Origin: Deinococcus sp. AB2017081
Lineage (GTDB): Bacteria > Deinococcota > Deinococci > Deinococcales > Deinococcaceae
Assembly: GCF_034440735.1 (NCBI RefSeq)
Contig: NZ_CP140100.1
Coordinates: forward strand, 1 to 64,000
Direction of reading: 5' to 3'
Length of the DNA: 64,000 nucleotides
A program made the translations under genes and the position numbers. The notes beneath the pieces were generated by a model that saw only the letters and a list, made by a program, of their open reading frames with translations, did not search any database and had not been told where the DNA came from. Of the stretch, positions 6,764 through 16,216 are shown one piece after another (position 1 is the first letter of the stretch; every line of letters starts with the position of its first letter).

Positions 6764-9541
6764 TCACGCCCCAGACCCGGTGCCGGAGGCCGGACGGTGC
6801 GGCAGGCTGAAGGAGAAGCTGGCGCCCTGATCCGGGTGCCCCTCGGCCCAGACCTGGCCTCCGTGTTTCTCCACGATGCGCTTGACGTTGGCCAGCCCGA
6901 TCCCGGTGCCCTCGAATTCGTCGACGTGGTGCAGGCGCTGGAACACACCAAACAGTTTCGTGGCGTAGCGTGGATCGAAGCCGGCCCCGTTGTCTCGCAC
7001 GGTGACGATCACGGCGGCCGGGCGGACCTCGGCCCAGACCTCGACGGTCGGCCGCTCGCGGTGGCGGCTGAACTTCACGGCGTTGCTCAGCAGGTTGACC
7101 AGCACCTGCCGCAGCAGCCCCGCGTCGGCCTGGACGACTGGCAGGGCACCGATCTGCCAGTGCACCGCCGGCTGCTGTGGGTCGGCCGCCAGCTCCGCCT
7201 GGACGGCGCTCACCACGGCGGCCAGATCGACCGGCGCGGTCCTGAGTTCGGCACTGCCGGAGCGGGCCAGCACCAGCAGCGCGTCGATGAGCGCCTCCAT
7301 GCGCGCCGTGGCCCCCTCGATGATGTCCACGTAGCGCAGCGCCTTCTCGTCTGCGTGGAGGCTGCGGCGCAGCATGCTGGCAAAGCCGCTGATGTGCCGC
7401 AGCGGGGCCCGCAGGTCGTGCGAGGCGGTGTACGCGAACGCGCTGAGTTCCTCGTTGGCCGCGTGGAGTTCCCGCGTGCGGTGCTGAACCCGCTGTTCCA
7501 GCTCGCCGCTCCACGCGCGCAGTTCCGCCTCGGCCCGCCGCAGCTCCGTGATGTCGGTGTGCAGGCCCACCCACTCGCTCAGCGTGCCGGCCGCATCCAG
7601 CAGCGGCACCGCCCGCACCAGGAACGAGCGGTAGGTGCCGTCCGGCACCTGCACGCGCTGCTCGACCTGGTATGGCGAGCGGGTCAGCACGGCGTCCTGC
7701 CACGCCTGCACCGCGTGGGCGCGGTCGTCGGGGTGCAGGCGGTCCGCCCAGCCGAACCCGTGGTAGTCGGCCGGCGTCTGGCCGGTCAGGCGGCTCCAGC
7801 CGGGCTGGTCGCCGGTCATCTCGCCCTGGGCGGAGTTCGTCCACACGTACTGGTTGGTCGCCTCGATCAGGGCGCGGTAGCGGGCCTCGCTGACCTGCAG
7901 GGCCTCCTGGGACGCCCGCTGATCGGTGACGTTGCGGTCGATCTGCAGGATGGCGACCGGCGCGCCGTGCTCGTCCCGGCGGAGGTTCTGCTGGCTGGCG
8001 ACGATCACCTCGTGGCCGTCGCGGGTGGTGTGGACGAGTTCGCCGGCCCAGACCCCGTGGGCGTGCAGCGCGTCGTCGACCGCGGGGCCAGGGCCATGGA
8101 CGCGCGGGTGCAGCAGGTCGTGCAGGGGCTGGCCCAGCGCGTCCTGCCGGGCGTGACCGTACAGCGCCTGGGCCGCGACGTTCCACGACGTCACCACGCC
8201 GGCCGGGGTGCGCGTGATCACGGCATCCTGGGCCAGATCCAGCAGGTGCGCCTGCTCGCGCTCCACGCTGGCGAGCTGGAGCCGGTCGAGCGCGGCGGCG
8301 CACTGCCCCGCCACGGCCAGCAGCAGCGAGCGCTGCGCCGCGTCGAAGGGCTGGTCGCTCGCCCAGCGGTACGTCAGGGCCCCGAGGACACGCTCGCCCG
8401 CGTGGAGCGGCAGGGCCGCGACCGCCGCCGTGCCTGCCTCGTGAACCTCGTCGCCGCTGCGGAACAGTGCCGCCTGTATGCGGACGCACTCCGCGTCTGC
8501 CACGGGCTGGTTCACCTCCAGTCGCCGGTCGGTGCCGGGCACGGCGGCCCCCAGCCGTGCCAGATCGCCCCGCGCCGTGTCAAGCTGCCACACCCGCGCC
8601 TGGGCCGCTCCCAGGGCCGGCCCGCCGGTTCGCGCGATGACTCGGGCCACGTCCGCCGGGGTGCGGGCGGCGGCGAGCGCGGCGGTGAGTTCCGCGAACT
8701 GCGCGGCGTCCTCACGGGCGCGGCGCTCCTGCTCGAACAGCCGCGCCCGCATCAGGGCCTGGGCGAGGTTCTCGGCCAGCGCGAGCACGAACAGCCGCTC
8801 TGGGCCGGACACCTGATCCTGCTCCCCGAACCCGAAGCTGACGACGCCCAGCACCCGGTCCCCGAAGATCAGGGGGATCGCGGCAATCACCGAGACCGGC
8901 GTGGTCCGCCGCACGCCCAGCGCCGCATACCGCGCGTCCACCTCGGCGGCAGTCTGGACGCGTGGGGTGCGGTCCCGGATCACCTCCCACAGCAGGCTGG
9001 GTGTGGCGGTCGTGACCCGCTGCCACCCGCGCATGTAGGTCTCGTCGTAGCCCACGTATCCCAGCAGCGTGAGTTCCGTCGTGTCCTCGTCGAGCATGAA
9101 TACGGTGCCGCTCGAGGCCCGTGTGGCCGCCAGCCCCTGGCGCAGCACCACCCCGGCCGCCTCCGGCGCGGTGAGTGCCCGCGACAGTGCCACCGCCAGG
9201 TCATACAGCGCCGCGCTGCGCGTCTCGGCGGTGTGGAGCGCGGTCGCGTCGGTCAGCTGGAGGGCGAGCAGGTCACCGACGGGAAACGTCCGGACGTCCA
9301 CCCACGCCCACGGGCCGCCGCCCCGGAGCCGGATCGTGGTGGTGCTGGTGTCGCGGGTCAGGACGGCGGCCAGGTCCGGCCACAGCGCGGCCAGCGGCTG
9401 ACCCGGCTGCAGGGGCCCGAAGTGCCGGACGGCCGCCGCATTCGCATGCCGCACCCAGCCGGCGTCGGCGAGGTCCACCAACAGGGCAGGATCCGGCAGC
9501 GCGTCGAACCAGGGCAGGGAAGGAGTGGCAGGCGTCGTCAT
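6764..9541 (-). CDS. PAS/GAF multi-sensor histidine kinase
   Basis: A 925-residue cytoplasmic sensor kinase. The order is: PAS (about 10-110), GAF (about 120-275), GAF (about 290-430), PAS (about 440-560), PAS (about 565-685), a short coiled coil, a HisKA domain with the phospho-acceptor His in ASHDLRAPL, then HATPase_c with NLLSNAVKFSRH, VRDNGAGFDP and GTGIGLANVKR. ATG 9541 is preferred because a TATACT -10 lies 21 nt upstream; an alternative ATG at 9592 lies upstream of that promoter. It follows the SARP-like gene on the same strand after 70 bp. No response regulator is adjacent. Its C-terminal half closely resembles that of the second kinase at 56608-58359. Confidence 0.9.
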   Translation of the reverse strand: MTTPATPSLPWFDALPDPALLVDLADAGWVRHANAAAVRHFGPLQPGQPLAALWPDLAAVLTRDTSTTTIRLRGGGPWAWVDVRTFPVGDLLALQLTDATALHTAETRSAALYDLAVALSRALTAPEAAGVVLRQGLAATRASSGTVFMLDEDTTELTLLGYVGYDETYMRGWQRVTTATPSLLWEVIRDRTPRVQTAAEVDARYAALGVRRTTPVSVIAAIPLIFGDRVLGVVSFGFGEQDQVSGPERLFVLALAENLAQALMRARLFEQERRAREDAAQFAELTAALAAARTPADVARVIARTGGPALGAAQARVWQLDTARGDLARLGAAVPGTDRRLEVNQPVADAECVRIQAALFRSGDEVHEAGTAAVAALPLHAGERVLGALTYRWASDQPFDAAQRSLLLAVAGQCAAALDRLQLASVEREQAHLLDLAQDAVITRTPAGVVTSWNVAAQALYGHARQDALGQPLHDLLHPRVHGPGPAVDDALHAHGVWAGELVHTTRDGHEVIVASQQNLRRDEHGAPVAILQIDRNVTDQRASQEALQVSEARYRALIEATNQYVWTNSAQGEMTGDQPGWSRLTGQTPADYHGFGWADRLHPDDRAHAVQAWQDAVLTRSPYQVEQRVQVPDGTYRSFLVRAVPLLDAAGTLSEWVGLHTDITELRRAEAELRAWSGELEQRVQHRTRELHAANEELSAFAYTASHDLRAPLRHISGFASMLRRSLHADEKALRYVDIIEGATARMEALIDALLVLARSGSAELRTAPVDLAAVVSAVQAELAADPQQPAVHWQIGALPVVQADAGLLRQVLVNLLSNAVKFSRHRERPTVEVWAEVRPAAVIVTVRDNGAGFDPRYATKLFGVFQRLHHVDEFEGTGIGLANVKRIVEKHGGQVWAEGHPDQGASFSFSLPHRPASGTGSGA

Positions 9542-9562
9542 CGCACGGAAGAAGGCCTGTCC

Positions 9563-9568
9563 AGTATA
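9563..9568 (-). promoter_or_regulatory. Candidate -10 of the PAS/GAF kinase gene
   Basis: TATACT reads on the minus strand at 9568-9563, 21 nt before ATG 9541. No convincing -35 was found. It argues against the upstream start at 9592. Confidence 0.4.
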
Positions 9569-9611
9569 CGCGGCGCCCAGCGGGCACGGCACCGCCGCGG
9601 ATCGCGGGCCG

Positions 9612-11858
9612 TCACGGCTGCGGCGAGGTCTGCAGGTTCCGCCCGGCGGCAGGCTGGTGCCCGCGCAGGAGGTCCGCGCCGTTCCAGTGCAGGGCGTGAA
9701 TCGTGCACGCCACGTCGACCGCGTGGAAGCTCACGCGCAGCGGCCCCGGTGGGCCGTCGTGCCGGCCGCTGAGCAGGATGTCCTGACCGAGCGGCAGACC
9801 GTCGTGGTAGACGTGCTCCTCGTGGCGGTCGTCCGGGGCCGCCAGCACCACGGGCGTCGCCTCGGGCGCATAGGCCAGCAGGGGGCCGCGGCCCACCTGC
9901 AGGCCGAAGGCGTAGCACGGCGTGTCCAGCAGGACGTCGGCGGCGGGCCGGAAGACGTCCACGCGGAGGGACACGGACCACGCCCCGGGCGTCACCGTTC
10001 CGAAGGTCACGTCGAGACGCGGTGGGGGGGCCGTGGGGCCCCGGCGCACGACGTCGAGCGTGGCGCCCTGCCAGTCCAGCCGGTACCCGTTGGGGGTCGT
10101 GCTGCTGCGCGGCTGATCCGGGGCGGGGCCCACCGGGCCTGGCCGCGCCACCCCCGGGACGACGCGCTGCCACGTGAGGGCCCGCGTGTCCGGCAGCGCG
10201 GCGCGGGCGCGCGCCGTCAGCTCGGGGTCATGCACGCGCCGGGCGTAGTGCAGGGCCATGGCCGGGCGGGTGGGCAGCAGGGCGGCGGCGAGTGCGCGGC
10301 GGATCCGCTGGCGCTCATCCGGCGCCACGCCCCCGGCCAGCGCGACGCGCACGACCTCGCTGCGGAAGGTCAGGCCCGCGTCGGCGTCGTCGTGGGCCCC
10401 GGTCAGGGCGGGAAACTGGACGTGGTCGTGCGGCGACGCGTGCGCCAGCAGGCCCATGGCCAGGCCGGCGTGCACGGCGTGGAGGCCACGGTCGCCCAGC
10501 AGGGTGGTGGCGAGCTGCGCCGTGAACGGTCCCTGCACCTGGGCAAGGTGCGCCAGCTGCTGGTGGAGGGCGGCGTCCAGAGACCCGTACTGCGAGCGGA
10601 TCCGGGTGCCGAGTTCCGCCGGGAGCCGGTGGGTCAGGGCCGGAGCGTCCAGGAGGGCGGCGACATACGGCGGCCAGCCCTCGCTGAGCTGGGTGATCCG
10701 GGCCGCCCAGCCGTGCACGTGCCCGTCCTCCGCGTCCGGGTGGGCCGCGCGCAGCTGCTGGGCCACGTCCGCCCGGCTCAGCGGGGGCAGCGTGAGCTGG
10801 TGCACCCGCGACCAGTCGAGCGCGGGCAGCGACGTGCCCCCCAGGAGACCGGCGGTGGTGGGGGACACGACCACCAGCAGCGGGACGCTCGCGTCCATCA
10901 GCAGGCTCAGGGCGGTGCCCAGCCACGCCGGGATCTCCGACAGGTCGTGCAGGGCCAGCAGCACCGGCTGGGTCTGGTTCGACAGCAGGCCGAGCAGCAC
11001 GTCGAGCCGCTGGTCCGACGCCGCCGACGCGACGGCCGCGTCATGGGCCGCGCGGTCGGCGGCGGGCACCCCGGCGATCAGGTGCCGCAGCAGCAGCTGG
11101 ATCAGGTGGTCACCCTGCGGCGTGTACTGCAGCTGGATGACCTTCCAGCCGGCCGCCGGCGCCACGCTGGACACGAGGGACCGGGCGCTGCCGCGCTGGC
11201 CCCACACGAACACGCACTGCGGCTCGTGGTGCGCGTGCTGCAGCAGCCGCCGGAGGGTGGCACCCTGGGCCGCCCACGGCTCCCGGGGGGGCACCGGGGC
11301 TGGGCGGGGCTCGGGGAGCGGCTCCGGGGCGAGCACCAGATCGAGCTCGGCCAGGCGTGTCCGCAGCAGGCTGCCCGCGTCGGCGTGTCCGTGCTGGTGC
11401 AGGCGGCGGGCCACCTGGGCGCAGTGCTGCTCGATGCGTCCGTTCAGCTGGTCGCGCTGGTGGTCGAGCCACGAGCGGAAGGTGCTGGAGCCCAGATCGT
11501 CGAGCCCGGACAGGGGCGGGCCGCGCAGGGGGGCCAGCCACGCGTTCAGGGTGTCCGGCGTGACGTGGTCACCGCCCGTCTGCCACGCCGCCACGTCGGT
11601 GGGCAGCTGGACATGCAGCATGGCGGTGCGGGCCGGGATCACGTCGATCCCCTGCTGGCGCAGCCGCGTGAGCTCGACCCGCAGGTTCAGCAGGGCGCTG
11701 GCGTTGTCCCACAGCAGCGACGCCAGGTGGTCGCGGTGGTGGGGCACGCGCTCCAGCGTGAGGTAGGCCAGCAGGGCCAGCGTCTTGCGCGAGACCGGCA
11801 CCGGAACGCCGTCACGGCTGAGGTGGACGTGGCCCAGGAGATGAAGTTGATAGTTCAA
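9612..11858 (-). CDS. SARP/AfsR-like transcriptional regulator with degenerate ATPase domain
   Basis: A 748-residue protein. Residues 1-75 form an OmpR/SARP-type winged helix (YQLHLLGHVHLSRDG, RKTLALLAYLTLE), about 85-175 resemble a bacterial transcriptional activation domain, and an AAA/NB-ARC-like region follows. Its P-loop position at 219-227 reads WGQRGSARS, lacking the Walker-A lysine, and ALHDLSEIPAW may stand where Walker B is expected. The last 150 residues look like a beta-rich domain I do not recognise. The TTG start at 11858 follows a modest AGGTG site. It probably acts as a DNA-binding regulator that does not hydrolyse ATP. The sensor kinase lies directly downstream. Confidence 0.75.
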   Translation of the reverse strand: MNYQLHLLGHVHLSRDGVPVPVSRKTLALLAYLTLERVPHHRDHLASLLWDNASALLNLRVELTRLRQQGIDVIPARTAMLHVQLPTDVAAWQTGGDHVTPDTLNAWLAPLRGPPLSGLDDLGSSTFRSWLDHQRDQLNGRIEQHCAQVARRLHQHGHADAGSLLRTRLAELDLVLAPEPLPEPRPAPVPPREPWAAQGATLRRLLQHAHHEPQCVFVWGQRGSARSLVSSVAPAAGWKVIQLQYTPQGDHLIQLLLRHLIAGVPAADRAAHDAAVASAASDQRLDVLLGLLSNQTQPVLLALHDLSEIPAWLGTALSLLMDASVPLLVVVSPTTAGLLGGTSLPALDWSRVHQLTLPPLSRADVAQQLRAAHPDAEDGHVHGWAARITQLSEGWPPYVAALLDAPALTHRLPAELGTRIRSQYGSLDAALHQQLAHLAQVQGPFTAQLATTLLGDRGLHAVHAGLAMGLLAHASPHDHVQFPALTGAHDDADAGLTFRSEVVRVALAGGVAPDERQRIRRALAAALLPTRPAMALHYARRVHDPELTARARAALPDTRALTWQRVVPGVARPGPVGPAPDQPRSSTTPNGYRLDWQGATLDVVRRGPTAPPPRLDVTFGTVTPGAWSVSLRVDVFRPAADVLLDTPCYAFGLQVGRGPLLAYAPEATPVVLAAPDDRHEEHVYHDGLPLGQDILLSGRHDGPPGPLRVSFHAVDVACTIHALHWNGADLLRGHQPAAGRNLQTSPQP

Positions 11859-12396
11859 GGCGCACCTGCGGAAACACCGGAAGGGTTCACCTGGCGCCGC
11901 TGCTGTGACCGTGGGGGCGGCTCAGGAGCGAGGGTGAACGACGTCGGATGGCTCGAATCCGTGGGTGTGGTGACGAGGCGGGACTGCGGGGCATCGCTGG
12001 CGGCGGCCGTCGTCGTCCGGATTGTGGGGGAGGGGATCGGACGCCGGAACCGGCGTCACCCCTCCAGGGTACTCGGTCGGCGTACAAAGGCAAGGGGACA
12101 TGGCCGGCCGGCCTGTTCCCACGGGGGGGCCGGATGCCCCCGCGTGCACGGTGGGGCCCGGGCGGACCGCGCGTCCGTCTGGCCCGCCCCGGTTCCCCGG
12201 CCTTCAGAACTCCCCCTGCACGGAACCGCTGGACGCTGTCCAGGAGACGGTCGGTGCCGGAGGGCGGCGGCGCCGGGCACCGGCGGGCCCTGCCCGGACG
12301 CCGGCGCGGCGCGCCGCCGCCCTCGAGAACCAATTGTTACCGGCGGGCGCCCGGGGTGCTCACCGGAGGCTCACCCGATGTTGGTGGCCAGCCGGA
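11859..12396. other. 538-bp intergenic region
   Basis: This gap separates the SARP-like gene (its 5' side) from the 3' end of the barrel-like gene. It must hold the SARP promoter, but I could not assign convincing hexamers. Bases 12205-12225 match 53922-53944 apart from two single-base gaps. No convincing coding sequence is present. Confidence 0.4.
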
Positions 12397-15300
12397 TCAC
12401 GGGCGGCCGAGCACCGTGTACGTCGCGGTGGCGGCCGGCTGGCCGTCGACCAGCAGCGTGAGGGTATGGGTGCCCGGTGTCGTGCTGGCCATCACGTCGG
12501 CAAAGTAGCCCCGTGCTCCGCCCGCCGTCAGCAGGATGGTCTTGCCGCTCTCGTCGCGTACCGTGACCCGGCCGGCGGCCCCGAACACGGCGGCCTCCAG
12601 CTGCACGACCTGGCCGGGCAGGGCATTGAAGGGGCGCAGGCTCAGGTCCGTCGCCTTCAGCGAGGCGTCCACCAGCAGGAGCGCGCGGCCGGCGGTGCCG
12701 GTCTTGCCCTGCCACGCGGTGACCTCGACCTCCAGCGGCCCCTGGTGCGTGGCCGGCACCGCCACGGCGCCGCGCCACTCGTCGGTTCCGGCCACGTGGG
12801 TCAGGGCGACCTCCGGATCATCCAGCGTGACCCGATCGGCCCCCGGCGTCACCCGCACCACGAGCGGCACCGTCACGCCGGGCGGCACCGGCGTCTCGGG
12901 CAGCCACACGGTGACCTCGGTGCCGGTGGTGTCCAGCCCGCGCGTCTCCACGATGGCCGCCGCCGTGAAGTCGGCCGTGACCAGGGCGTGCGCGGTGTCG
13001 AGCTGCACCGTGCCCGGCTGGGGCGCCGTGTACGCGGCGTCGGTCCGGGGCACGACCGTGTACTGGCCGAAGCCCAGCATGCCCACGCGGTAGCGGCCCT
13101 CGGCGTCGGTGACGGCCACCGTCTCGCCCTGCGGCCCCACGACGCTCACCGGCACGCCCCCCAGGGGCTGGCCACTGTCGTCGCGCACCTGGCCCTGCAC
13201 CGCGCCCACCTGCTGCACCGGCACGACCACGGCCACGCGACCCTTGAGCGGCACGGTCACGGGGGCCAGCGGAGCCAGGACATACTGGGCATCCACGCCG
13301 TCGGCCAGCTCCACCCGGTACGCGCCGGGCCGCACCTGCACGTGGCCGCGTCCCTGCGCGTCGGTGCCCAGTTCGCCCGGCCCGACCTTCAGGCGGATCG
13401 CGACCGGCCCCTCGCCGGCGTCGCGGGTGCCGTTGCGGTTGGCGTCCAGAAAGGCCTGAATGTCCGCCGTTCCGGCGTGGCGCCCCCCGAAGGCCGCCAC
13501 GACCGCATCGGGGGTGCTGAGCGCCCCGCCCGGTGTGAAGGATGCGCCCAGGCGCACGCGGGTGTTGCCGCCCCCCTGCTGGGCGCTGGCCGACACCTGT
13601 ACGGTCTCCAGAACCCGCACACCGATGGCAGCGCCGTACAGGACGGTTCCCGCCGCCCCGGTGACCGGATCCGCCGAGGTGTACCCACCGGTCAGCGCGG
13701 CGTTCCAGCGCCCGGCCGCGTATCCGGCACTGCCCTGCACCTGCCACGCCGTTCCGGCACCGGTGTGGGTGAGCTTCAGGTCCACGCTGCCCTGCACGCC
13801 GGTCACGGGCCGGAACCCGGCGCTGGCGGTGAGCAGCGTGGCCCCGGCCTGCACCTGCACACCGGCGGCCGCCCGCAGCGCCCCCCGGACGTACCCGGCC
13901 CCCGCGCCGTACACCAGGGCCCCGCCCTGATACCCGGCCAGACCCCGCAGCAGCACCTCGCCGTCGCCCACGGGCGTGCGGGACGTGAGCTGGACGTCGG
14001 TGCCCGCCGTGCCCTGCGCGTAGGTGGCCTGGCCCTCCAGGGTCAGGGTCGTGCGGCCCAGTGCCCACGCCTTGCTGGCCGCGACCCGGCTGCTGAAGCC
14101 GTCGCTGCCGTAGCCGGCCACGACCGAGGCCTGGACGCTGTCGTCCGGCGTCCACGTGGCCTGCCCGGACACGCTGTAGCGCGTGACGCCCTGCACGTGG
14201 CTCACCCCGGCAGTGGCGCTCACACCGATCGGCGCGACCTGCCGGGACGAGACCTTGACGTTCAGGGCGTGCGCCCCGCTCAGGCTGTCATAGACGTAGT
14301 CCTGGCGCACCAGCAGCGCGCGGTTCTCGTACCCCAGGCCCTGCGTGGCGACCACACCGAAGCGGTCGTCGCGGCGCACGGCGTACACGCCCACGGCCGG
14401 CGCATACGCCCCGAGCTGCCGCCGCCAGCTGACCCCGAAGGCCGTCGTGTGCTGCCCACCGAACTGCTGCGCCGCCGACAGCGTCACGCCGGACGTGTGC
14501 GTGACCCCGGCGCCCACCGTGTAGACCGCGTCGCCCCCCGGCGTCTCGGCCGCCTGCCGGGCCGCACTCACGCCGAAGGTGTAGTCGCCGCGCGTGTAGT
14601 TCACGCCCACGCCCACCCCCGACAGCGCGTCGGAGCTGCTCAGCACCACGCTGGTCTCGGCCCAGCGCACCTCGGCGCGGGCCGTGTCGCTGACCGTGCC
14701 GTCCGGGCGGCGCATGACGCTGTATCCGGCCGAGCCGGTCGCGTAGTCGCTGAGCGCGCCCCCGATCGAGGCCGAGACCCCGCCGTCCCAGAACCACGCG
14801 CCACCGTCCGGGTCGGCACCCGGTGCCGGAGTGGTGGTGGGCAGTCCGGGCAGCTCCGGCGTGGTCGAGGTGGCGCCGCCGGCGGTGGCCGTCGCCGGAG
14901 CCGGCGGGGCCGAGTCGTAGGTCACCTGCGGGGACACGCTGACCTGCCACGTGAGCTGCGGCCCGCTGCCGGCCGCCGCGTAACCCACCCCCAGCGCCAG
15001 GATCGCCTCGCGGCGCAGCTCCGGCGTGACGGTGCTCGCGGCCGACAGGGTCACGCTGTCGGCGTTGCCCAGACCCTTGTGCGTGTACGCGACCTGCACG
15101 GACGCCGACTCGCCGGGGGCCAGGGTGACGCGCGCCGGCGTCACGGTGGCGCTGCCCTCCACCGACAGGGCCACCGTGTCCGGCGCGTTGCCGGTGTTCG
15201 TGACCTGCGCGGCGAACGTCCGCTGCTCACCGGGCCGCACGCGGCCGGACGCCGGAAAGTCCAGTGTGAAGCCCGGCCGGGCCGGAACCTCGACGTGCGC

Positions 15301-15669
15301 GGTCACGTCCAGCGGGGCCAAGCCGTCGCCGCTGAGCCGGAAGGTCAGCGCCTGGGTGCCGGCCCGCGCGTCCTCGGGCACGTACACGTTCAGCAGCGTC
15401 GGGCCGCGGCCCACCTCGACGGCGTCCGAGAGCAGCGTCCAGCCGGGGGGCAGCGTCGCCTCGACGTGGTACGTGCCGCCCGTCTGCCCGGCAGACTCCG
15501 GCACCCGTCCGGCCAGCGGCAGCGACACGAAGCTGCCGGGCGCCGCGCTGGTCACGGCGGCCGGGGCCGCCAGGGCGGCGCCCACACCGCCGGGCAGGCC
15601 CGCGGCGCCCAGCAGCAGGAGCCCGGTCGCCAGCACCCGGCCGGGGCTCAGGACTCGCGTGGCCGGCAT
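12397..15669 (-). CDS. Large exported beta-barrel-like protein with NEW3-like, SdrD-like and carboxypeptidase-regulatory-like domains (usher-like)
   Basis: A 1090-residue exported protein. After a signal peptide (about 1-35) come Ig-like segments, one with the NEW3-like pattern of extracellular proteins (VRPGEQRTF, TNTGNAP), a Pro/Thr linker near 265-285, then roughly 400 residues of alternating short amphipathic strands (such as GVNYTRGDYTFGVSAARQ) like an outer-membrane barrel. The C-terminal part has an SdrD-like DANRNGTRDAGEG, a carboxypeptidase-regulatory-like fold (VQGQVRDDSGQPLGGVPV) and further Ig-like domains. The order (N-domain, barrel, C-terminal Ig domains) and the linked PapD-like chaperone recall a chaperone-usher usher, though I see no clear FimD signature. 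It is one base from the upstream gene stop. An adhesin or S-layer-like protein is the main alternative. Confidence 0.65.
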   Translation of the reverse strand: MPATRVLSPGRVLATGLLLLGAAGLPGGVGAALAAPAAVTSAAPGSFVSLPLAGRVPESAGQTGGTYHVEATLPPGWTLLSDAVEVGRGPTLLNVYVPEDARAGTQALTFRLSGDGLAPLDVTAHVEVPARPGFTLDFPASGRVRPGEQRTFAAQVTNTGNAPDTVALSVEGSATVTPARVTLAPGESASVQVAYTHKGLGNADSVTLSAASTVTPELRREAILALGVGYAAAGSGPQLTWQVSVSPQVTYDSAPPAPATATAGGATSTTPELPGLPTTTPAPGADPDGGAWFWDGGVSASIGGALSDYATGSAGYSVMRRPDGTVSDTARAEVRWAETSVVLSSSDALSGVGVGVNYTRGDYTFGVSAARQAAETPGGDAVYTVGAGVTHTSGVTLSAAQQFGGQHTTAFGVSWRRQLGAYAPAVGVYAVRRDDRFGVVATQGLGYENRALLVRQDYVYDSLSGAHALNVKVSSRQVAPIGVSATAGVSHVQGVTRYSVSGQATWTPDDSVQASVVAGYGSDGFSSRVAASKAWALGRTTLTLEGQATYAQGTAGTDVQLTSRTPVGDGEVLLRGLAGYQGGALVYGAGAGYVRGALRAAAGVQVQAGATLLTASAGFRPVTGVQGSVDLKLTHTGAGTAWQVQGSAGYAAGRWNAALTGGYTSADPVTGAAGTVLYGAAIGVRVLETVQVSASAQQGGGNTRVRLGASFTPGGALSTPDAVVAAFGGRHAGTADIQAFLDANRNGTRDAGEGPVAIRLKVGPGELGTDAQGRGHVQVRPGAYRVELADGVDAQYVLAPLAPVTVPLKGRVAVVVPVQQVGAVQGQVRDDSGQPLGGVPVSVVGPQGETVAVTDAEGRYRVGMLGFGQYTVVPRTDAAYTAPQPGTVQLDTAHALVTADFTAAAIVETRGLDTTGTEVTVWLPETPVPPGVTVPLVVRVTPGADRVTLDDPEVALTHVAGTDEWRGAVAVPATHQGPLEVEVTAWQGKTGTAGRALLLVDASLKATDLSLRPFNALPGQVVQLEAAVFGAAGRVTVRDESGKTILLTAGGARGYFADVMASTTPGTHTLTLLVDGQPAATATYTVLGRP

Positions 15670-15670
15670 G

Positions 15671-16216
15671 TCACCGCGCCTCGACGCTCCAGCTCAGGAC
15701 GGCCTGGCTGCGGCCTGCCGGCTCGTCACCCTCGAGGCGCAGGCGCAGCACGATCTCGAAGGTGGCGGCGCCGGTCGTGGGCAGCAGCCCGATCACCTGC
15801 AGCGCCGTGCTCGGCACGAAGGGCGCGCCGTTGACGCTGTACTCGATGCGGTCGAGCGGCAGGGCGGGCTGTCCGGGCACCGTGACCACGTGGGCCCGCA
15901 GCACCAGCGCCGCGCTGCTCAGGGCGCTCTGCACGCTCAGGTGGATGTTCCGGGCGTCGCCGCTGGCCGGGTAGTACGCCGGACTGGTCTTCGAGAACGG
16001 CACCGCCGGCGGGTACGGCGCGTCGCCGCTGCCCGGTGCGAAGGCCACCGAGACCGTCAGTTTCTGGCCGTCGAGCAGCACCACGGACGTGGCCGGTACC
16101 GCGGTCGGCACGGTCATGCCCGGCAGTACCGATCCCGGCAGCGCCGTGCCCGTGCCCTGGGCGCCGGCCGGCGTCCCCGCGATCAGCGCGGCCAGCAGCG
16201 CCGCGCGGGCGGTCAT
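15671..16216 (-). CDS. Small exported protein of the chaperone/usher-like operon
   Basis: A 181-residue protein with a signal peptide (MTARAALLAALIAG, cleavage likely after GAQ near residue 20) and an Ig-like beta-rich mature region with no recognised family. The ATG at 16216 overlaps the chaperone stop (ATGA), and the stop lies one base from the barrel protein start, so the three genes are translated together. It has no cysteines. It could be a structural subunit or a periplasmic adaptor; the sequence does not decide. Confidence 0.7.
   Translation of the reverse strand: MTARAALLAALIAGTPAGAQGTGTALPGSVLPGMTVPTAVPATSVVLLDGQKLTVSVAFAPGSGDAPYPPAVPFSKTSPAYYPASGDARNIHLSVQSALSSAALVLRAHVVTVPGQPALPLDRIEYSVNGAPFVPSTALQVIGLLPTTGAATFEIVLRLRLEGDEPAGRSQAVLSWSVEAR

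Noticed and set aside
6797..9772. A 991-codon plus-strand open frame
   Set aside because: It is antisense to the PAS/GAF histidine kinase, whose catalytic motifs are all on the minus strand.
11922..12149. 75-codon minus-strand ORF upstream of the SARP-like gene
   Set aside because: No Shine-Dalgarno or leaderless -10, low-complexity Pro-rich product; probably promoter DNA.
9525..12461. A 978-codon plus-strand open frame
   Set aside because: It is antisense to the SARP-like regulator and continues into non-coding sequence; composition is Arg/Gly/Gln-rich without motifs.
12022..15834. A 1270-codon plus-strand open frame
   Set aside because: It is antisense to the 1090-aa barrel-like gene, which has a signal peptide, domain structure and operon overlaps; the antisense product is His/Arg/Gly-rich with no domain, a GC-skew artefact.
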